Positions 47,726 through 57,250 of a stretch of 64,000 nt of DNA are shown here, piece by piece (the stretch's first letter is position 1; each line of letters opens with the position of its first letter). The stretch spans positions 1 to 64,000 of the forward strand of contig JAPLQX010000043.1 in assembly GCA_026399435.1 (NCBI GenBank). Direction: 5' to 3'. The translations under genes were made by a program, and so were the position numbers. A model generated the notes under the pieces. The model was given only the letters and a program-made list of their open reading frames with translations, did no database searches and was not told where the DNA came from. The DNA comes from Rhodocyclales bacterium. GTDB taxonomy: Bacteria > Pseudomonadota > Gammaproteobacteria > Burkholderiales > Rhodocyclaceae.

Positions 47726-48669
47726 AGAATGTCACCCTGCGCCAGCTGAAAATATTCGAGGCGGTGGCACGCCATCTCTCCTTTTCGCGCGCCGCCGAGG
47801 AACTGCACCTGACCCAGCCTGCCGTATCCATGCAGGTGCAGGCGCTGGAAGATCAGGCGGGGCTGCCCCTGACCGAACAGGCCGGCAAGAAGGTGCGACT
47901 CACTGCCGCCGGCGAGGAGGTCGCGAGCCAGGCGCGGCGCATCGCCGAACAACTGCGCGAGGCCGGTGAAGCACTGGCCGCGCTGAAGGGCGTCGAGGCC
48001 GGCCATCTGAAGATCGGTGTGGTCAGCACGGCGAAATACTTCGCGCCGGCCCTGCTTGCCGAGTTTCGGCGCCGGCATCCCGGGGTCGAATTGCAGCTGA
48101 CGGTCAACAACCGCGGCACCATCGTGCGCCATCTGGCCGAGAACGATATCGATCTGGCCATCATGGGCACGCCGCCATCCGAGTTCGAGACCGTGGCCAA
48201 GATCTTTGCCGATCACCCGCTGGTGTTCATCGCCGCGCCCGACCACCCGCTGGCGAACAAGAAACGCATCGACCCGCAGCGGCTCGCAGAGGAAACCCTG
48301 CTGATCCGCGAACCCGGCTCGGGCACGCGCGGCGCACTCGAACGCTTCCTTGAACTGCATCACGTCACGGCGGGTGCAACCATGGAACTGGGCAGCAACG
48401 AGACCATCAAGCAGGCCGTGATGGCAGGCCTCGGCCTGTCCTTCATTTCGGAACACACCATCGGCCTGGAGCGCTCGGTCGGCCGGCTGGTCAAGCTCAA
48501 CATCACCGGCACGCCGGTCAAGCGCCAGTGGCGCCTGGTCTATCGCACCGACAAACGCCTGATGCCGGCGGCCATCGCCTTCGTCGAGTTCATGGACAGC
48601 GAAGGGTCGCGGCTGATAGAGGCGCAGATCGGCAAGCAGACACCCAACGCAGAGGCGCCCGGGCGCTGA
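47722..48669 (+). CDS. cbbR: LysR-type transcriptional regulator CbbR
   Basis: Activator of Calvin-cycle genes, sensing metabolites such as RuBP or PEP in characterised relatives. 315 aa; N-terminal winged helix-turn-helix (TLRQLKIFEAVARHLSFSRAAEELHLTQPAVSMQVQALE, about 4-42) and a LysR substrate-binding domain (about 95-300). Sequence pattern and proximity to cbbM support CbbR. It is not immediately divergent from cbbM as usual, but is the second gene behind the GGDEF-EAL gene, with a 4-base overlap. Confidence 0.9.
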   Translation: MKNVTLRQLKIFEAVARHLSFSRAAEELHLTQPAVSMQVQALEDQAGLPLTEQAGKKVRLTAAGEEVASQARRIAEQLREAGEALAALKGVEAGHLKIGVVSTAKYFAPALLAEFRRRHPGVELQLTVNNRGTIVRHLAENDIDLAIMGTPPSEFETVAKIFADHPLVFIAAPDHPLANKKRIDPQRLAEETLLIREPGSGTRGALERFLELHHVTAGATMELGSNETIKQAVMAGLGLSFISEHTIGLERSVGRLVKLNITGTPVKRQWRLVYRTDKRLMPAAIAFVEFMDSEGSRLIEAQIGKQTPNAEAPGR

Positions 48670-48687
48670 CGGGACAGCGTCCGCCGG

Positions 48688-49170
48688 CTATTTGACCGGG
48701 GCGTTCCAGAGCGACGCGGTCACGCCCAGTTTGGTGATGAACGCCTTGACGTAGTATTTGCCAACGATGATGCGCTTGCCGCCTTCGGGGAGCGCGCTCA
48801 TGACAATGTCGGTGATCTGATCTTCCGACAGGTTGGTGGCACCCGCCGCATGCCAGATCCGAACATGGCCGCAGTCATCGCGGTCGAGCAGCAGCGCCTT
48901 GTCGTTTGTTGCCGCAAGCAGGCTGATCGTCACGCCGTCACTGGTTTCATAGGCGCGGGCCGGACCGGCACCAGTCTGCATTTCTTCCCCGCCCTCGGGC
49001 CTGGCGGTCACCTCGAGCGCCATGACTTCGTCGTCGGAAACATGGCTTTCCCCTTCGGTATGCCAGACCTTGTAGTGCCCATCCGGCTGCATCTGTATCA
49101 GCAGCACGTTGTCGGTCGCTGCGGCCGATGTCGCGACCATCCAGATCGCCACAAACAGTGCCAGTCTCAT
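48688..49170 (-). CDS. secreted protein with duplicated domain
   Basis: 160 aa with a signal peptide (MRLALFVAIWMVATSAAA). The mature part is an internal duplication of about 65-70 residues: VLLIQMQPDGHYKVWHTEGESHVSDDEV... and ALLLDRDDCGHVRIWHAAGATNLSEDQI..., each followed by LPEGG/RPEGG-like and a GVT(I/A)SL ending. Function unknown; periplasmic location is inferred. GGAG precedes the ATG. It overlaps the upstream redoxin gene by ATGA. Confidence 0.75.
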   Translation of the reverse strand: MRLALFVAIWMVATSAAATDNVLLIQMQPDGHYKVWHTEGESHVSDDEVMALEVTARPEGGEEMQTGAGPARAYETSDGVTISLLAATNDKALLLDRDDCGHVRIWHAAGATNLSEDQITDIVMSALPEGGKRIIVGKYYVKAFITKLGVTASLWNAPVK

Positions 49171-49724
49171 GAGTTTCTCCACTTGATCGAGCAGCCGATG
49201 CCCGGGGTCTGCTGCGCCGGGCCGCATCCGCTCAGCGCCACCTGCTTCATCGCCTCGAACAAGTCGCGCCGCACATCTCCGGGGGCCGTCGTCTTGCGCG
49301 ATTCGTCGAGCCGGCCGCGGTACTGCAATTCAAGATTGGCGTTGTAGCCGAAGAAGTCCGGCGTACACACCGCGCCATAGGCCTTGGCCACGTGCTGCGA
49401 CTGGTCCAGCACATAGGGAAAGGGAAACTGCAGTTCGCGCGCGATCCGCTCCATGTTCTGCCACGAATCCTCCGGGTAATCGGTCGGGTCGTTGCTCATG
49501 ATGGCGATGCTGCCGATGCCGAGCCGGGCCAGCTCCCGTGTGTCGCGCAGGATGCGGTGGATCACCGCCTTGACGTAGGGACAGTGGTTGCAGATGAACA
49601 TCACCAGCAAGCCTTGCGGGCCGCGCGCGCTGGCGAGGCCATGACGCTTGCCATCGACGCCCGGCAGGTCGAAGTCGATGGCCTGCCGGCCGAAGTCGCA
49701 GACGGGAGGGGAAAGGCTGACCAT
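49167..49724 (-). CDS. thioredoxin-family (AhpC/TSA-like) protein
   Basis: 185 aa, thioredoxin fold, no signal peptide. The active-site region is LLVMFICNHCPYVKAV with a CxxC (CNHC) at about residues 45-48. This NHCPYVK subfamily is common but biochemically poorly defined. The GTAPGDVRRDL-type C-terminal region is present as KTTAPGDVRRDLFEA. The chosen ATG at 49724 abuts the rsmE promoter; the longer reading is antisense to rsmE. Translationally coupled to the secreted duplicated-domain gene. Confidence 0.82.
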   Translation of the reverse strand: MVSLSPPVCDFGRQAIDFDLPGVDGKRHGLASARGPQGLLVMFICNHCPYVKAVIHRILRDTRELARLGIGSIAIMSNDPTDYPEDSWQNMERIARELQFPFPYVLDQSQHVAKAYGAVCTPDFFGYNANLELQYRGRLDESRKTTAPGDVRRDLFEAMKQVALSGCGPAQQTPGIGCSIKWRNS

Positions 49725-49757
49725 GCGCTGTCTCCGGAATTTAGAGATAATGCAAAC

Positions 49758-50486
49758 ATGATACCGAGATTCTTCTGCCCTTTCCCATTGCACCCGGGCG
49801 CCACGGTCGAGCTTGCCGCCGAGGCCAGCCACCACGCACTGAAGGTCTTGAGAGTAGGCGCCGGCGACACGGCGATTCTGTTCGACGGGCGCGGCGGACA
49901 GTGGCGCGCCACGCTCCACCCGGCCGGCAAGGTCTTGCGTGCGACCCTGGTCGAATTTGACGACACCGACTGCGAGGCGCCACTGGCCCTGACGCTGGTA
50001 CAGGCCCTGCCCGCCAGCGACAAAATGGACTGGGTGGTGCAGAAAGCCGTCGAACTGGGAGTCAGAAGGATCCAGCCGGTGGCGGCGAAGCGCAGCGTCA
50101 TCAGGCTTTCCGGCGACCGCGCCATGCGGCGCGTCGAACACTGGCGCAACATTGCGATCGCCGCCTGCGAGCAATCCGGGCGCAACCGCGTCCCGGAAGT
50201 CGCACCAATCCTTGATCTACCGCAATATCTTGGCCTCGCAGCGCAGGAGAATGGGCTACGCTTCGTCTGCGCGCCGGAGGCCGCCGGGTCTCTACGCGAC
50301 CAGAAGCCGCCTGCCGTCCCGGTCAGTTTGCTGGTCGGCCCGGAAGGCGGGTTCGATGAAGGCGAGTTGTTGGCGGCGCGGGCCGCCGGCTTCCATCCCA
50401 TCGGGCTGGGGCCGCGCGTGCTGCGCACCGAAACCGCCGGGCTCGGCGCTGTGGCGGCAATGATGGCACTTTGGGGAGATTGGTAA
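49758..50486 (+). CDS. rsmE: 16S rRNA m3U1498 methyltransferase
   Basis: SPOUT methyltransferase acting on the 30S subunit. 242 aa from the ATG at 49758. N-terminal PUA-like domain with HHALKVLRVGAGD; C-terminal knot with LLVGPEGGFDEGE (about 197-209) and LGPRVLRTETAGLGAVAA. The VGAGDT codons are a diverged copy of the dispersed 20-nt motif (49853-49872). Its TAA overlaps the ppk2 ATG by one base. Confidence 0.94.
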   Translation: MIPRFFCPFPLHPGATVELAAEASHHALKVLRVGAGDTAILFDGRGGQWRATLHPAGKVLRATLVEFDDTDCEAPLALTLVQALPASDKMDWVVQKAVELGVRRIQPVAAKRSVIRLSGDRAMRRVEHWRNIAIAACEQSGRNRVPEVAPILDLPQYLGLAAQENGLRFVCAPEAAGSLRDQKPPAVPVSLLVGPEGGFDEGELLAARAAGFHPIGLGPRVLRTETAGLGAVAAMMALWGDW

Positions 50487-52228
50487 TGTTCGAATCTGCG
50501 GAAATCGGTCACAAGATCGACAAGGACACCTACAAGAAGGCGGTTCCGGAACTGCGAGCCGCCCTGCTCGACGTACAGTTCGACTTGAAAGAAAACGGCA
50601 AGATCCCGGTCATCATGCTCGTCAGCGGCCAGGACGGCGCCGGCAAGGGCGAGACCATCAACATCCTCTACGAGTGGATGGATCCGCGCTTCATCTCGAC
50701 CCTGGCCTTCTCGTCGCCGAGCGACGAGGAGCGTACGCGGCCCTTCATGTGGCGCTACTGGCGTGCGCTGCCGCCCAAGGGGCGGGTCGGCGTGTTTGCC
50801 GGCTCCTGGTATTCGAGCCCGATCCACGACCGCCTCGACGGCGGCATGAGCAAGGCAGCGATGGACGCGCGCATCGACCAGATCAACCGCTTCGAAGCCA
50901 TGCTGGTCAATGAAGGCGCGCTGGTGCTGAAATTCTGGTTCCACCTGACCAAGGACGGCCAGAAGCGTCGCCTGAAGGCACTGGAAAAGGATCCGAAGAC
51001 GGCTTGGCGCGTCACCAAGTGGAACTGGGAACGTCTGAAGTCCTACGACAAGATGCAGGACGTGGTCGGCCACGTGCTGCGCATGACCAACACGGCGTGG
51101 GCACCCTGGATCATCGTCGAGGGCGAGGATGACCGCTATCGCTCGCTGACGACCGGCAAGATTCTGCTCGAGGCGATCCGCCAGCGCCTGGACAATGCCG
51201 GCAAGATGACCACGCCGGTGGCACCGCCGATCCGGGTGAACATCGATGGCCGCAATGTGCTCTCCGAACTCAACCTGGGCAAGACGATCACCGAGAAGGA
51301 ATACGACGATCAACTGGCGAAGTGGCAGGGCAAGCTGTCGGAACTGGTGCGCGACCCGCGCTTCAAGGGGCGTTCGCTGGTCTGTGCCTTCGAAGGCGCG
51401 GACGCGGCCGGTAAGGGCGGCGCCATCCGTCGCATCGCCGCGTCGATGGATGCGCGCGACTACCAGATCGTGCCGATTGCCGCGCCGACCGAGGAAGAGC
51501 GCGCCCAGCCCTACATGTGGCGTTTCTGGCGGCATATTCCGCGCAACGGCCGCGTGACAATCTTCGACCGCACCTGGTATGGCCGCGTCCTGGTCGAGCG
51601 CGTCGAGGGCTACTGTGCCGAGGCTGACTGGCTGCGTGCCTATTCCGAGATCAACGACTTCGAACACGATTTGTCCGAAGCCGGTGTCATCGTCTGCAAA
51701 TTCTGGCTCCAGGTCAGCCAGGAAGAGCAACTGAAGCGCTTCAAGGAACGCGAGAAGATCCAGTTCAAGCGCTTCAAGATCACCGAGGAAGACTGGCGCA
51801 ACCGCGAGAAATGGGATGCCTACCAGCAGGCGATTTGCGACATGGTCGATCGCACCAGCACCGGCTCGGCACCGTGGACGCTGGTCGAGGCCAACGACAA
51901 GAACTACGCCCGGGTGAAGATCATGCGCACCATCTGCCAGAGGCTCGAAGCCGAACTGGAAGGCAAGCCCGTGCCGACCGAGAGAGACGACGAGAAAAAG
52001 GAAGACAAGGAGTCGAAGGACAAAAAAGACAAGAAGGAAAAGAAAGACAAGAAGGGCAAGAAGACGCAAGAGGCCCGGAAGGAAGTTAAGCAAGAGGTGA
52101 AGGCGCAAGTCAAGGCAGAAGCGAAACCGAAGGTCTCCAGAGTTCCGCCGCGACCCGCCAGGCCCAGGGCACCCGCAGCCGCAGCCGCAAAGACAGTGAA
52201 ACCGACGAAAGGCACGACCGCTACATGA
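50486..52228 (+). CDS. pap: polyphosphate:AMP phosphotransferase (two-domain PPK2)
   Basis: Class II PPK2 that makes ADP from AMP and polyphosphate. Two fused domains: N-terminal P-loop GQDGAGKGE (about 49-57) and C-terminal P-loop EGADAAGKGG (about 302-311). Only the second keeps the Walker B/lid FDRTWYGRVLVERV; the first reads FAGSWYSSP, consistent with the inactive N-terminal domain of characterised relatives. Residues about 495-580 form an unusual Lys-rich then Pro/Ala-rich tail. Overlaps rsmE and argA (ATGA). Confidence 0.92.
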   Translation: MFESAEIGHKIDKDTYKKAVPELRAALLDVQFDLKENGKIPVIMLVSGQDGAGKGETINILYEWMDPRFISTLAFSSPSDEERTRPFMWRYWRALPPKGRVGVFAGSWYSSPIHDRLDGGMSKAAMDARIDQINRFEAMLVNEGALVLKFWFHLTKDGQKRRLKALEKDPKTAWRVTKWNWERLKSYDKMQDVVGHVLRMTNTAWAPWIIVEGEDDRYRSLTTGKILLEAIRQRLDNAGKMTTPVAPPIRVNIDGRNVLSELNLGKTITEKEYDDQLAKWQGKLSELVRDPRFKGRSLVCAFEGADAAGKGGAIRRIAASMDARDYQIVPIAAPTEEERAQPYMWRFWRHIPRNGRVTIFDRTWYGRVLVERVEGYCAEADWLRAYSEINDFEHDLSEAGVIVCKFWLQVSQEEQLKRFKEREKIQFKRFKITEEDWRNREKWDAYQQAICDMVDRTSTGSAPWTLVEANDKNYARVKIMRTICQRLEAELEGKPVPTERDDEKKEDKESKDKKDKKEKKDKKGKKTQEARKEVKQEVKAQVKAEAKPKVSRVPPRPARPRAPAAAAAKTVKPTKGTTAT

Positions 52229-53568
52229 CCCTTGAAACCCGTAGCAGTCAGCCCGACACCGACGCCCGCCTGGTCGCCTGGGTGCGCCAGGCGGCGCCGT
52301 ACATCCATGCCTTTCGCGGCCGCACCTTCGTCATCGCCTTCGGTGGCGAAGTGCTCGAAGCGGGCGCTGCGCAGGCGCTGATTCATGACATTGCGCTGCT
52401 CGACAGCATGGGCATCCGGTTGGTGCTGGTGCACGGTGCGCGACCGCAGATCGATGCCGAGATGCTCTCGCGCGGCCTTACGCCGAAGTTCCACAAGGGT
52501 TTGCGCATCACTGATGCGGCGGCGCTGGAATGCGTCAAGCGCGCCATGGGCGTCACCCGCATCGAAATCGAGGCGCTGCTGTCGCAGGGCCTGCCCAACA
52601 CGCCGATGGCCGGCGCCTTCCTGCGGGTCACCGGCGGCAATTTCATCACCGCGCGACCGGTCGGCGTGGTAGATGGCATCGACTTCCAATACACCGGCGC
52701 GATCCGCAAGGTCATCGCCGAGGAAATCCAGGCCGACCTCGCCCAGGAAAACGTGGTGCTGATCACGCCGATCGGGGCTTCGCCGACAGGCGAAATCTTC
52801 AACCTGGCCTGGGAGGAAGCGGCCGAGGCTGTCGCGGTGGCGGTCAAGGCCGACAAGCTGATCTATCTTTGCGACGGACCCGGGCTGGTCAACGCCAAGG
52901 GCGGATTGATCGACGCCCTCACCGCGGACGAAGCGCAGAAACTTGTCACCCGGCATCTGTCGGCGCAGGCGCCGGAAGTGGCCCGGGTCCTGCCCAGCGC
53001 CATCCGTGCCTGCCGCGCCGGAATCGGCCGCGTGCATTTTCTCGACCGCCAGTCCGACGGCGCGATGCTCATGGAATTCTTCACCCGCGACGGCGTCGGC
53101 ACGGTGATGACCAGCGCGCCGCTGGCGGTGCTGCGCGATGCCACGATCGACGACGTCGGCGCCATCCTCGGCCTGATCGAGCCGCTGGAGGCGGACGGCA
53201 CGCTGGTCAAGCGCGGGCGCGAACGGCTCGAAATTGAAATCACCCGTTTCTCGGTGGTCGAACACGATGGCGTGATCGTCGGTTGCGCGGCGCTCTATCC
53301 GTTCTCGACCGAGAAATCGGCAGAGCTGGCCTGCCTCGCCGTGATGCCGGACTTTCGCCGCAGCGGCTATGGCGAGCAGTTGTGCAACCACATCGAGGCC
53401 CGCGCCAAGAAGCTGAAGCTGAAGCGCCTGTTCGTGCTGACCACCCGCACGGCGCACTGGTTCATCGAGCGCGGCTTCGCCGAAGCGGGTGTCGATGCGC
53501 TGCCGGAATCACGGCGCGAACTGTACAACCTGCAACGTCGCTCGAAAGTACTGGTGAAGTCGCTGTAG
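52225..53568 (+). CDS. argA: N-acetylglutamate synthase
   Basis: First step of arginine biosynthesis. 447 aa: an amino-acid-kinase-like domain (FVIAFGGEVLEAG at about 35, LVLVHGARPQID at about 66-77), which usually binds arginine for feedback, and a C-terminal GNAT acetyltransferase domain (about 300-447: CLAVMPDFRRSGYGEQL). Overlaps the ppk2 stop by ATGA. Confidence 0.94.
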   Translation: MTLETRSSQPDTDARLVAWVRQAAPYIHAFRGRTFVIAFGGEVLEAGAAQALIHDIALLDSMGIRLVLVHGARPQIDAEMLSRGLTPKFHKGLRITDAAALECVKRAMGVTRIEIEALLSQGLPNTPMAGAFLRVTGGNFITARPVGVVDGIDFQYTGAIRKVIAEEIQADLAQENVVLITPIGASPTGEIFNLAWEEAAEAVAVAVKADKLIYLCDGPGLVNAKGGLIDALTADEAQKLVTRHLSAQAPEVARVLPSAIRACRAGIGRVHFLDRQSDGAMLMEFFTRDGVGTVMTSAPLAVLRDATIDDVGAILGLIEPLEADGTLVKRGRERLEIEITRFSVVEHDGVIVGCAALYPFSTEKSAELACLAVMPDFRRSGYGEQLCNHIEARAKKLKLKRLFVLTTRTAHWFIERGFAEAGVDALPESRRELYNLQRRSKVLVKSL

Positions 53569-53629
53569 AACTCGGCGAAACTCGATGTAAACTGGGCGCC
53601 TTCTTGTAGTCTCTGCGAAAGGAAACACT

Positions 53630-53902
53630 GTGGCACGCATGGTCAATTGCATCAAGCTCGGGCGCGAGGCCGAAGGTCTCGACCAGCCTCCCATGCCGGG
53701 CGAAATGGGCAGGAAACTGTATGAGAACGTCTCCAAGGAGGCGTGGCAGCAATGGATCAAGCTGCAGACGATGATGATCAACGAAAACCGTTTGAGCCTG
53801 GCTGACGCCCAGCATCGCAAGTATCTGGCCGAGCAGGTGCAGAAGCACTTCTTCGGCGACGGGGCGGATCAAGTCGGCGGCTACGTTCCACCGAAGGCCT
53901 GA
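53630..53902 (+). CDS. yggX: oxidative-damage protection / Fe(II)-trafficking protein YggX
   Basis: 90 aa. Family sequence [27 protein letters not shown] with the conserved Cys at residue 7. Protects iron-sulfur proteins in enteric relatives. The GTG at 53630 with AAGGA seven bases upstream gives the family N-terminus; the ATG three codons later is the alternative. Followed by a strong terminator. Confidence 0.93.
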   Translation: MARMVNCIKLGREAEGLDQPPMPGEMGRKLYENVSKEAWQQWIKLQTMMINENRLSLADAQHRKYLAEQVQKHFFGDGADQVGGYVPPKA

Positions 53903-53929
53903 CCGGCACGAAGGCAGGTCCGAAAGGCA

Positions 53930-53966
53930 AACGACAAGCGGCGCTCCGGGCGCCGCTTGTCGTTTC
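53930..53966. terminator. terminator between yggX and phoU
   Basis: Perfect 15-bp stem AACGACAAGCGGCGC/GCGCCGCTTGTCGTT with a 5-base loop between convergent genes; probably works in both directions. Confidence 0.85.
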
Positions 53967-53992
53967 GGTTCCGACGCGGACCAGTTGCCCGG

Positions 53993-54697
53993 CTAGCCCC
54001 TGGACACTTCCTTCTCCATCGCCTCCAGCCCGATGTGGCGCACGTCGCGCCCCTTGACCAGATAGACGACGTATTCGGAGATGTTCTTCGCGTGATCGCC
54101 GATGCGCTCGATGGAGCGGGCGACGAACAGGAGATCGAGCGAACTTGAGATGGTGCGCGGATCTTCCATCATGAAAGTGATGAGCTGGCGCATCGCCGCC
54201 TTGAAGCCGGCATCCACCTCGCGATCCTGACGCACCACTTCAGCCGAGGCATTGACGTCGAGCCGGGCGAACGCGTCGAGCGCCTTGCGCAACATCGCTA
54301 CGGCGATATCCGCCGGTGGTCGCAAATCGACGCGCGGCACGAAGCGGTGATCGCCGCCATGAATGGCGCGCGCCATTTTGGCGATCTTTTTGGCTTCATC
54401 GCCGATCCGCTCGAGGTCGGTGATGGTCTTCACCACCGTCATGATCATGCGCAAATCGACGGCCGCCGGCTGACGCCGGGCGATGACGTTGTTGCAGGCC
54501 TCGTCGAGTTCGACTTCATGCCGATTGACCTGCCGATCGGCGGCGATCACTTGCTCGATGAGCGCCATGTCGCCCGATTCCAGCCCGTCCATGGCGCGGA
54601 TCAATTGCTGTTCAACCAGGCCGCCCATGGCCAGCACGCGCGTGCGCAAGCCTTCGAGATCGGCGTCGAATTGCCGGCTGATGTGTTCCTGGTTCAT
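53993..54697 (-). CDS. phoU: phosphate signalling regulator PhoU
   Basis: Negative modulator of PhoR/PstSCAB signalling. 234 aa, two three-helix PhoU repeats with metal-binding signatures DLERIGDEAKKIAKMA (about 92-107) and SIERIGDHAKNISEYVVYL (about 194-212). No pst or phoBR genes adjoin it here. Upstream neighbour is rpiA (57-bp gap). Confidence 0.95.
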   Translation of the reverse strand: MNQEHISRQFDADLEGLRTRVLAMGGLVEQQLIRAMDGLESGDMALIEQVIAADRQVNRHEVELDEACNNVIARRQPAAVDLRMIMTVVKTITDLERIGDEAKKIAKMARAIHGGDHRFVPRVDLRPPADIAVAMLRKALDAFARLDVNASAEVVRQDREVDAGFKAAMRQLITFMMEDPRTISSSLDLLFVARSIERIGDHAKNISEYVVYLVKGRDVRHIGLEAMEKEVSRG

Positions 54698-54754
54698 GCC
54701 GCCACTCCTGTGTGCAATCCCGACACTATAGCCGCGGCGTGTGAAGGAATTATT

Positions 54755-55426
54755 TCAACGCGTGTAAGTCTGCACGCCGTCCTTGCCTGCCAGCAACAGC
54801 ACATCAGCGCCGCGCCGGGCGAAAAGGCCATTGGTGACGACGCCGACGATCTGGTTGATGCGCTCCTCGAGACCGACCGGATCGGTGATCGACAGACCAT
54901 GCACATCCACAATCAGGTTGCCGTTGTCAGTGACCATATCTGCACGCAGCTTCGGCGTACCACCAAGTTTGGCCAACTCCCGGCTGACATGGGCGCGTGC
55001 CATGGGAATGACTTCCACCGGCAGCGGATATCTGCCGAGGGTCTGCACCCGCTTCGAGGCGTCGCAGATGCAAACGAAGGTGTCCGCCACGGCGGCAACG
55101 ATCTTCTCGCGCGTCAGCGCCCCGCCGCCGCCCTTCACCATAGCCATGCCCGCATCGATCTCGTCCGCGCCGTCGACATAAATGCCGATGGCGTCGATGT
55201 CGTTGAGATCCAGCACACGGATGCCGTGTCCCGCGAGCCGCTTCGCCGTCGCCTCGGAACTGGCGATTGCGCCGCCAAGGCGGTCCTTGACGGCGGCGAC
55301 TTCGTCGATAAAGAAATTCGCCGTGGAGCCGGTGCCGACTCCCAGAATCGCGCCGACCGGCAGCCGGTCAGCCACGTAATCACGCGCCGCGCGCGCGACG
55401 GCCTGCTTCAATTCATCTTGAGTCAT
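54755..55426 (-). CDS. rpiA: ribose-5-phosphate isomerase A
   Basis: Interconverts ribose-5-phosphate and ribulose-5-phosphate, serving the Calvin and pentose phosphate pathways. 223 aa; [15 protein letters not shown] (about 29-43), DGADEID (about 83-89) and [12 protein letters not shown] (about 95-106). Lies outside the cbb cluster, downstream of lpd by 33 bp. Confidence 0.96.
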   Translation of the reverse strand: MTQDELKQAVARAARDYVADRLPVGAILGVGTGSTANFFIDEVAAVKDRLGGAIASSEATAKRLAGHGIRVLDLNDIDAIGIYVDGADEIDAGMAMVKGGGGALTREKIVAAVADTFVCICDASKRVQTLGRYPLPVEVIPMARAHVSRELAKLGGTPKLRADMVTDNGNLIVDVHGLSITDPVGLEERINQIVGVVTNGLFARRGADVLLLAGKDGVQTYTR

Positions 55427-55459
55427 CAGTTGTTCGCTCCGTTGTCCACGGAGCGAATT

Positions 55460-57250
55460 TTACCTCTTGCGCATTGGTGGCAGGTCGGTGCACGATCCGT
55501 GTGCCACCTCGGCCGCCATGCCTATGGTTTCGCCGAGGGTCGGATGAGGATGGATGGTCTTGCCGATATCCACCGCATCGGCGCCCATTTCGATGGCCAG
55601 CACGACTTCGCCGATCATGTCGCCGGCATTGGGTCCGACGATGCTGCCGCCGATCACACGATGCGTTTCTTCATCGAACACCAGCTTGGTGAAGCCGTAC
55701 TCGGCGCCGTTGGCGATCGCCCGGCCCGAGGCCGCCCAGGGAAACTTCGCCGAACTCACCTTGCGTCCGGCTTTCTTCGCCTCATCTTCGCCGACGCCGA
55801 CCCAGGCCACCTCGGGATGCGTGTAGGCAACACCGGGAATCACCGTCGCGTCGAAGTGGCTCTTCTGTCCGGCCGCCGCCTCGGCCGCCACATGCGCCTC
55901 GTGCACCGCCTTGTGCGCCAGCATGGGCTGGCCGACGATGTCGCCGATGGCGTAAATGTGCGGCACATTGCTGCGCATCTGGCTATCGACCGGGATGAAA
56001 CCGCGCTCATTGACGACGACACCGGCCATTTCGGCGCCGATCTTCCTGCCGTTGGGCACGCGGCCGGCGGACTGCAGAATCATGTCGTAGCGCTGGGCCT
56101 CGGCCGGCGCCTGCTCCCCATCGAAACTGACCCAGAGACCATCCGGCTTGGCTTCGACCGCAACGGTCTTCGTCTTCAGCATCACCTTGTCGAAGCGCTT
56201 GGCATTCTGTTTTTCCCAGACCTTGACCAGATCGCGGTCCGGCCCCTGCATCAGGCCGTCGAGCATCTCGACCACATCGACGCGAGCGCCCAGCGTGGAA
56301 TACACGGTGGCCATTTCGAGGCCGATGATGCCGCCGCCGATCACCAGCATTTTCTTCGGCATGAAGCGCAGCTCCAGCGCGCCGGTCGAATCGACGATGC
56401 GCGGGTCCTTGGGAATGAACGGCAGATGCATCGCTGCGCTGCCCACGGCGATGATGCACTTCTGGAAGCGGATGACTTTCTTCTCGCCGGTCTTGTCCTG
56501 CGCGTCGCCGGTGGTGCCCTCGACCTCCAGATGATTGGCATCGAGGAAGTGGCCGTAGCCGCGCACGACTTCCACCTTGCGCGCCTTGGCCATGCCGGTG
56601 AGGCCGCCGGTGAGCTTGCCCACCACTTTCGATTTGTGTGCACGCAACTTGTCGAGGTCGACCGCCGGTGCGGCAAAGCCGATGCCGGTTTCCGCGACGT
56701 GGCTCGCTTCCTCGATCACGGCGGCGACATGCAACAGCGCCTTCGATGGAATGCAGCCGACGTTCAGGCAAACACCGCCCAGGCTGGCGTAGCGTTCGAC
56801 GATCACCGTCTTCATGCCCAGGTCAGCCGCGCGGAACGCGGCCGAATAGCCGCCAGGCCCGGCACCAAGCACCAGCATCTCGCATTCGAGATCGACCTTG
56901 CCGGCATAGCTGCCGACGGGGTTCTCCCTCCCCGTCAAGGGGAGGGTCGGGGAGGGGATGGGTGCCGCCACCGTATCGCCAGCGCCGACTTTTGTCGTAG
57001 CCTTGGTCTCGCTTCCCGCGATCAGCGCCACCAGCGTGCCTTGCGCAACCTTGTCGCCTACCTTGACCTTCAACTCGGTCACCACGCCCGAGACCGGCGA
57101 AGGCACGTCCATGGTCGCCTTGTCCGATTCCAGGGTGATCAGCGAATCCTCCGCGCTGACCTTGTCGCCGACCTTGACCAGGACTTCGATGATCGGCACA
57201 TCCTTGAAGTCGCCGATGTCGGGGACCTTCACTTCAACGATGTCACTCAT
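55460..57250 (-). CDS. lpd: dihydrolipoamide dehydrogenase with N-terminal lipoyl domain
   Basis: E3 of pyruvate dehydrogenase. 596 aa from the ATG at 57250. Lipoyl domain 1-78 with the lipoylated Lys in ESDKATMD (about 44), a linker of about 35 residues, FAD-binding [13 protein letters not shown] (about 127-139), redox-active [13 protein letters not shown] (about 158-170), NAD-binding [12 protein letters not shown] and C-terminal HPHPTLGE with the catalytic His. The linker is partly built of repeat DNA: a dispersed 20-nt motif (56971-56990, VGAGDT) and a G/C hairpin (56925-56958). Overlaps the proteasome-like gene by 8 bases. Confidence 0.95.
   Translation of the reverse strand: MSDIVEVKVPDIGDFKDVPIIEVLVKVGDKVSAEDSLITLESDKATMDVPSPVSGVVTELKVKVGDKVAQGTLVALIAGSETKATTKVGAGDTVAAPIPSPTLPLTGRENPVGSYAGKVDLECEMLVLGAGPGGYSAAFRAADLGMKTVIVERYASLGGVCLNVGCIPSKALLHVAAVIEEASHVAETGIGFAAPAVDLDKLRAHKSKVVGKLTGGLTGMAKARKVEVVRGYGHFLDANHLEVEGTTGDAQDKTGEKKVIRFQKCIIAVGSAAMHLPFIPKDPRIVDSTGALELRFMPKKMLVIGGGIIGLEMATVYSTLGARVDVVEMLDGLMQGPDRDLVKVWEKQNAKRFDKVMLKTKTVAVEAKPDGLWVSFDGEQAPAEAQRYDMILQSAGRVPNGRKIGAEMAGVVVNERGFIPVDSQMRSNVPHIYAIGDIVGQPMLAHKAVHEAHVAAEAAAGQKSHFDATVIPGVAYTHPEVAWVGVGEDEAKKAGRKVSSAKFPWAASGRAIANGAEYGFTKLVFDEETHRVIGGSIVGPNAGDMIGEVVLAIEMGADAVDIGKTIHPHPTLGETIGMAAEVAHGSCTDLPPMRKR
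56971..56990 (-). repeat. dispersed 20-nt motif, perfect consensus copy
   Basis: AGTCGGCGCTGGCGATACGG on the minus strand in the lpd linker, encoding VGAGDT. Confidence 0.8.

Noticed and set aside
49601-52108. Long antisense open frame over rsmE and ppk2
   Set aside because: Antisense mirror of a GC-rich gene; the redoxin part at its end has its own ATG and the rest has no domain sense.
55318-55340. Additional copy of the 20-nt motif in rpiA
   Set aside because: The resemblance comes from the conserved GVGTGSTA loop of RpiA and has several mismatches, so it is explained by protein function.
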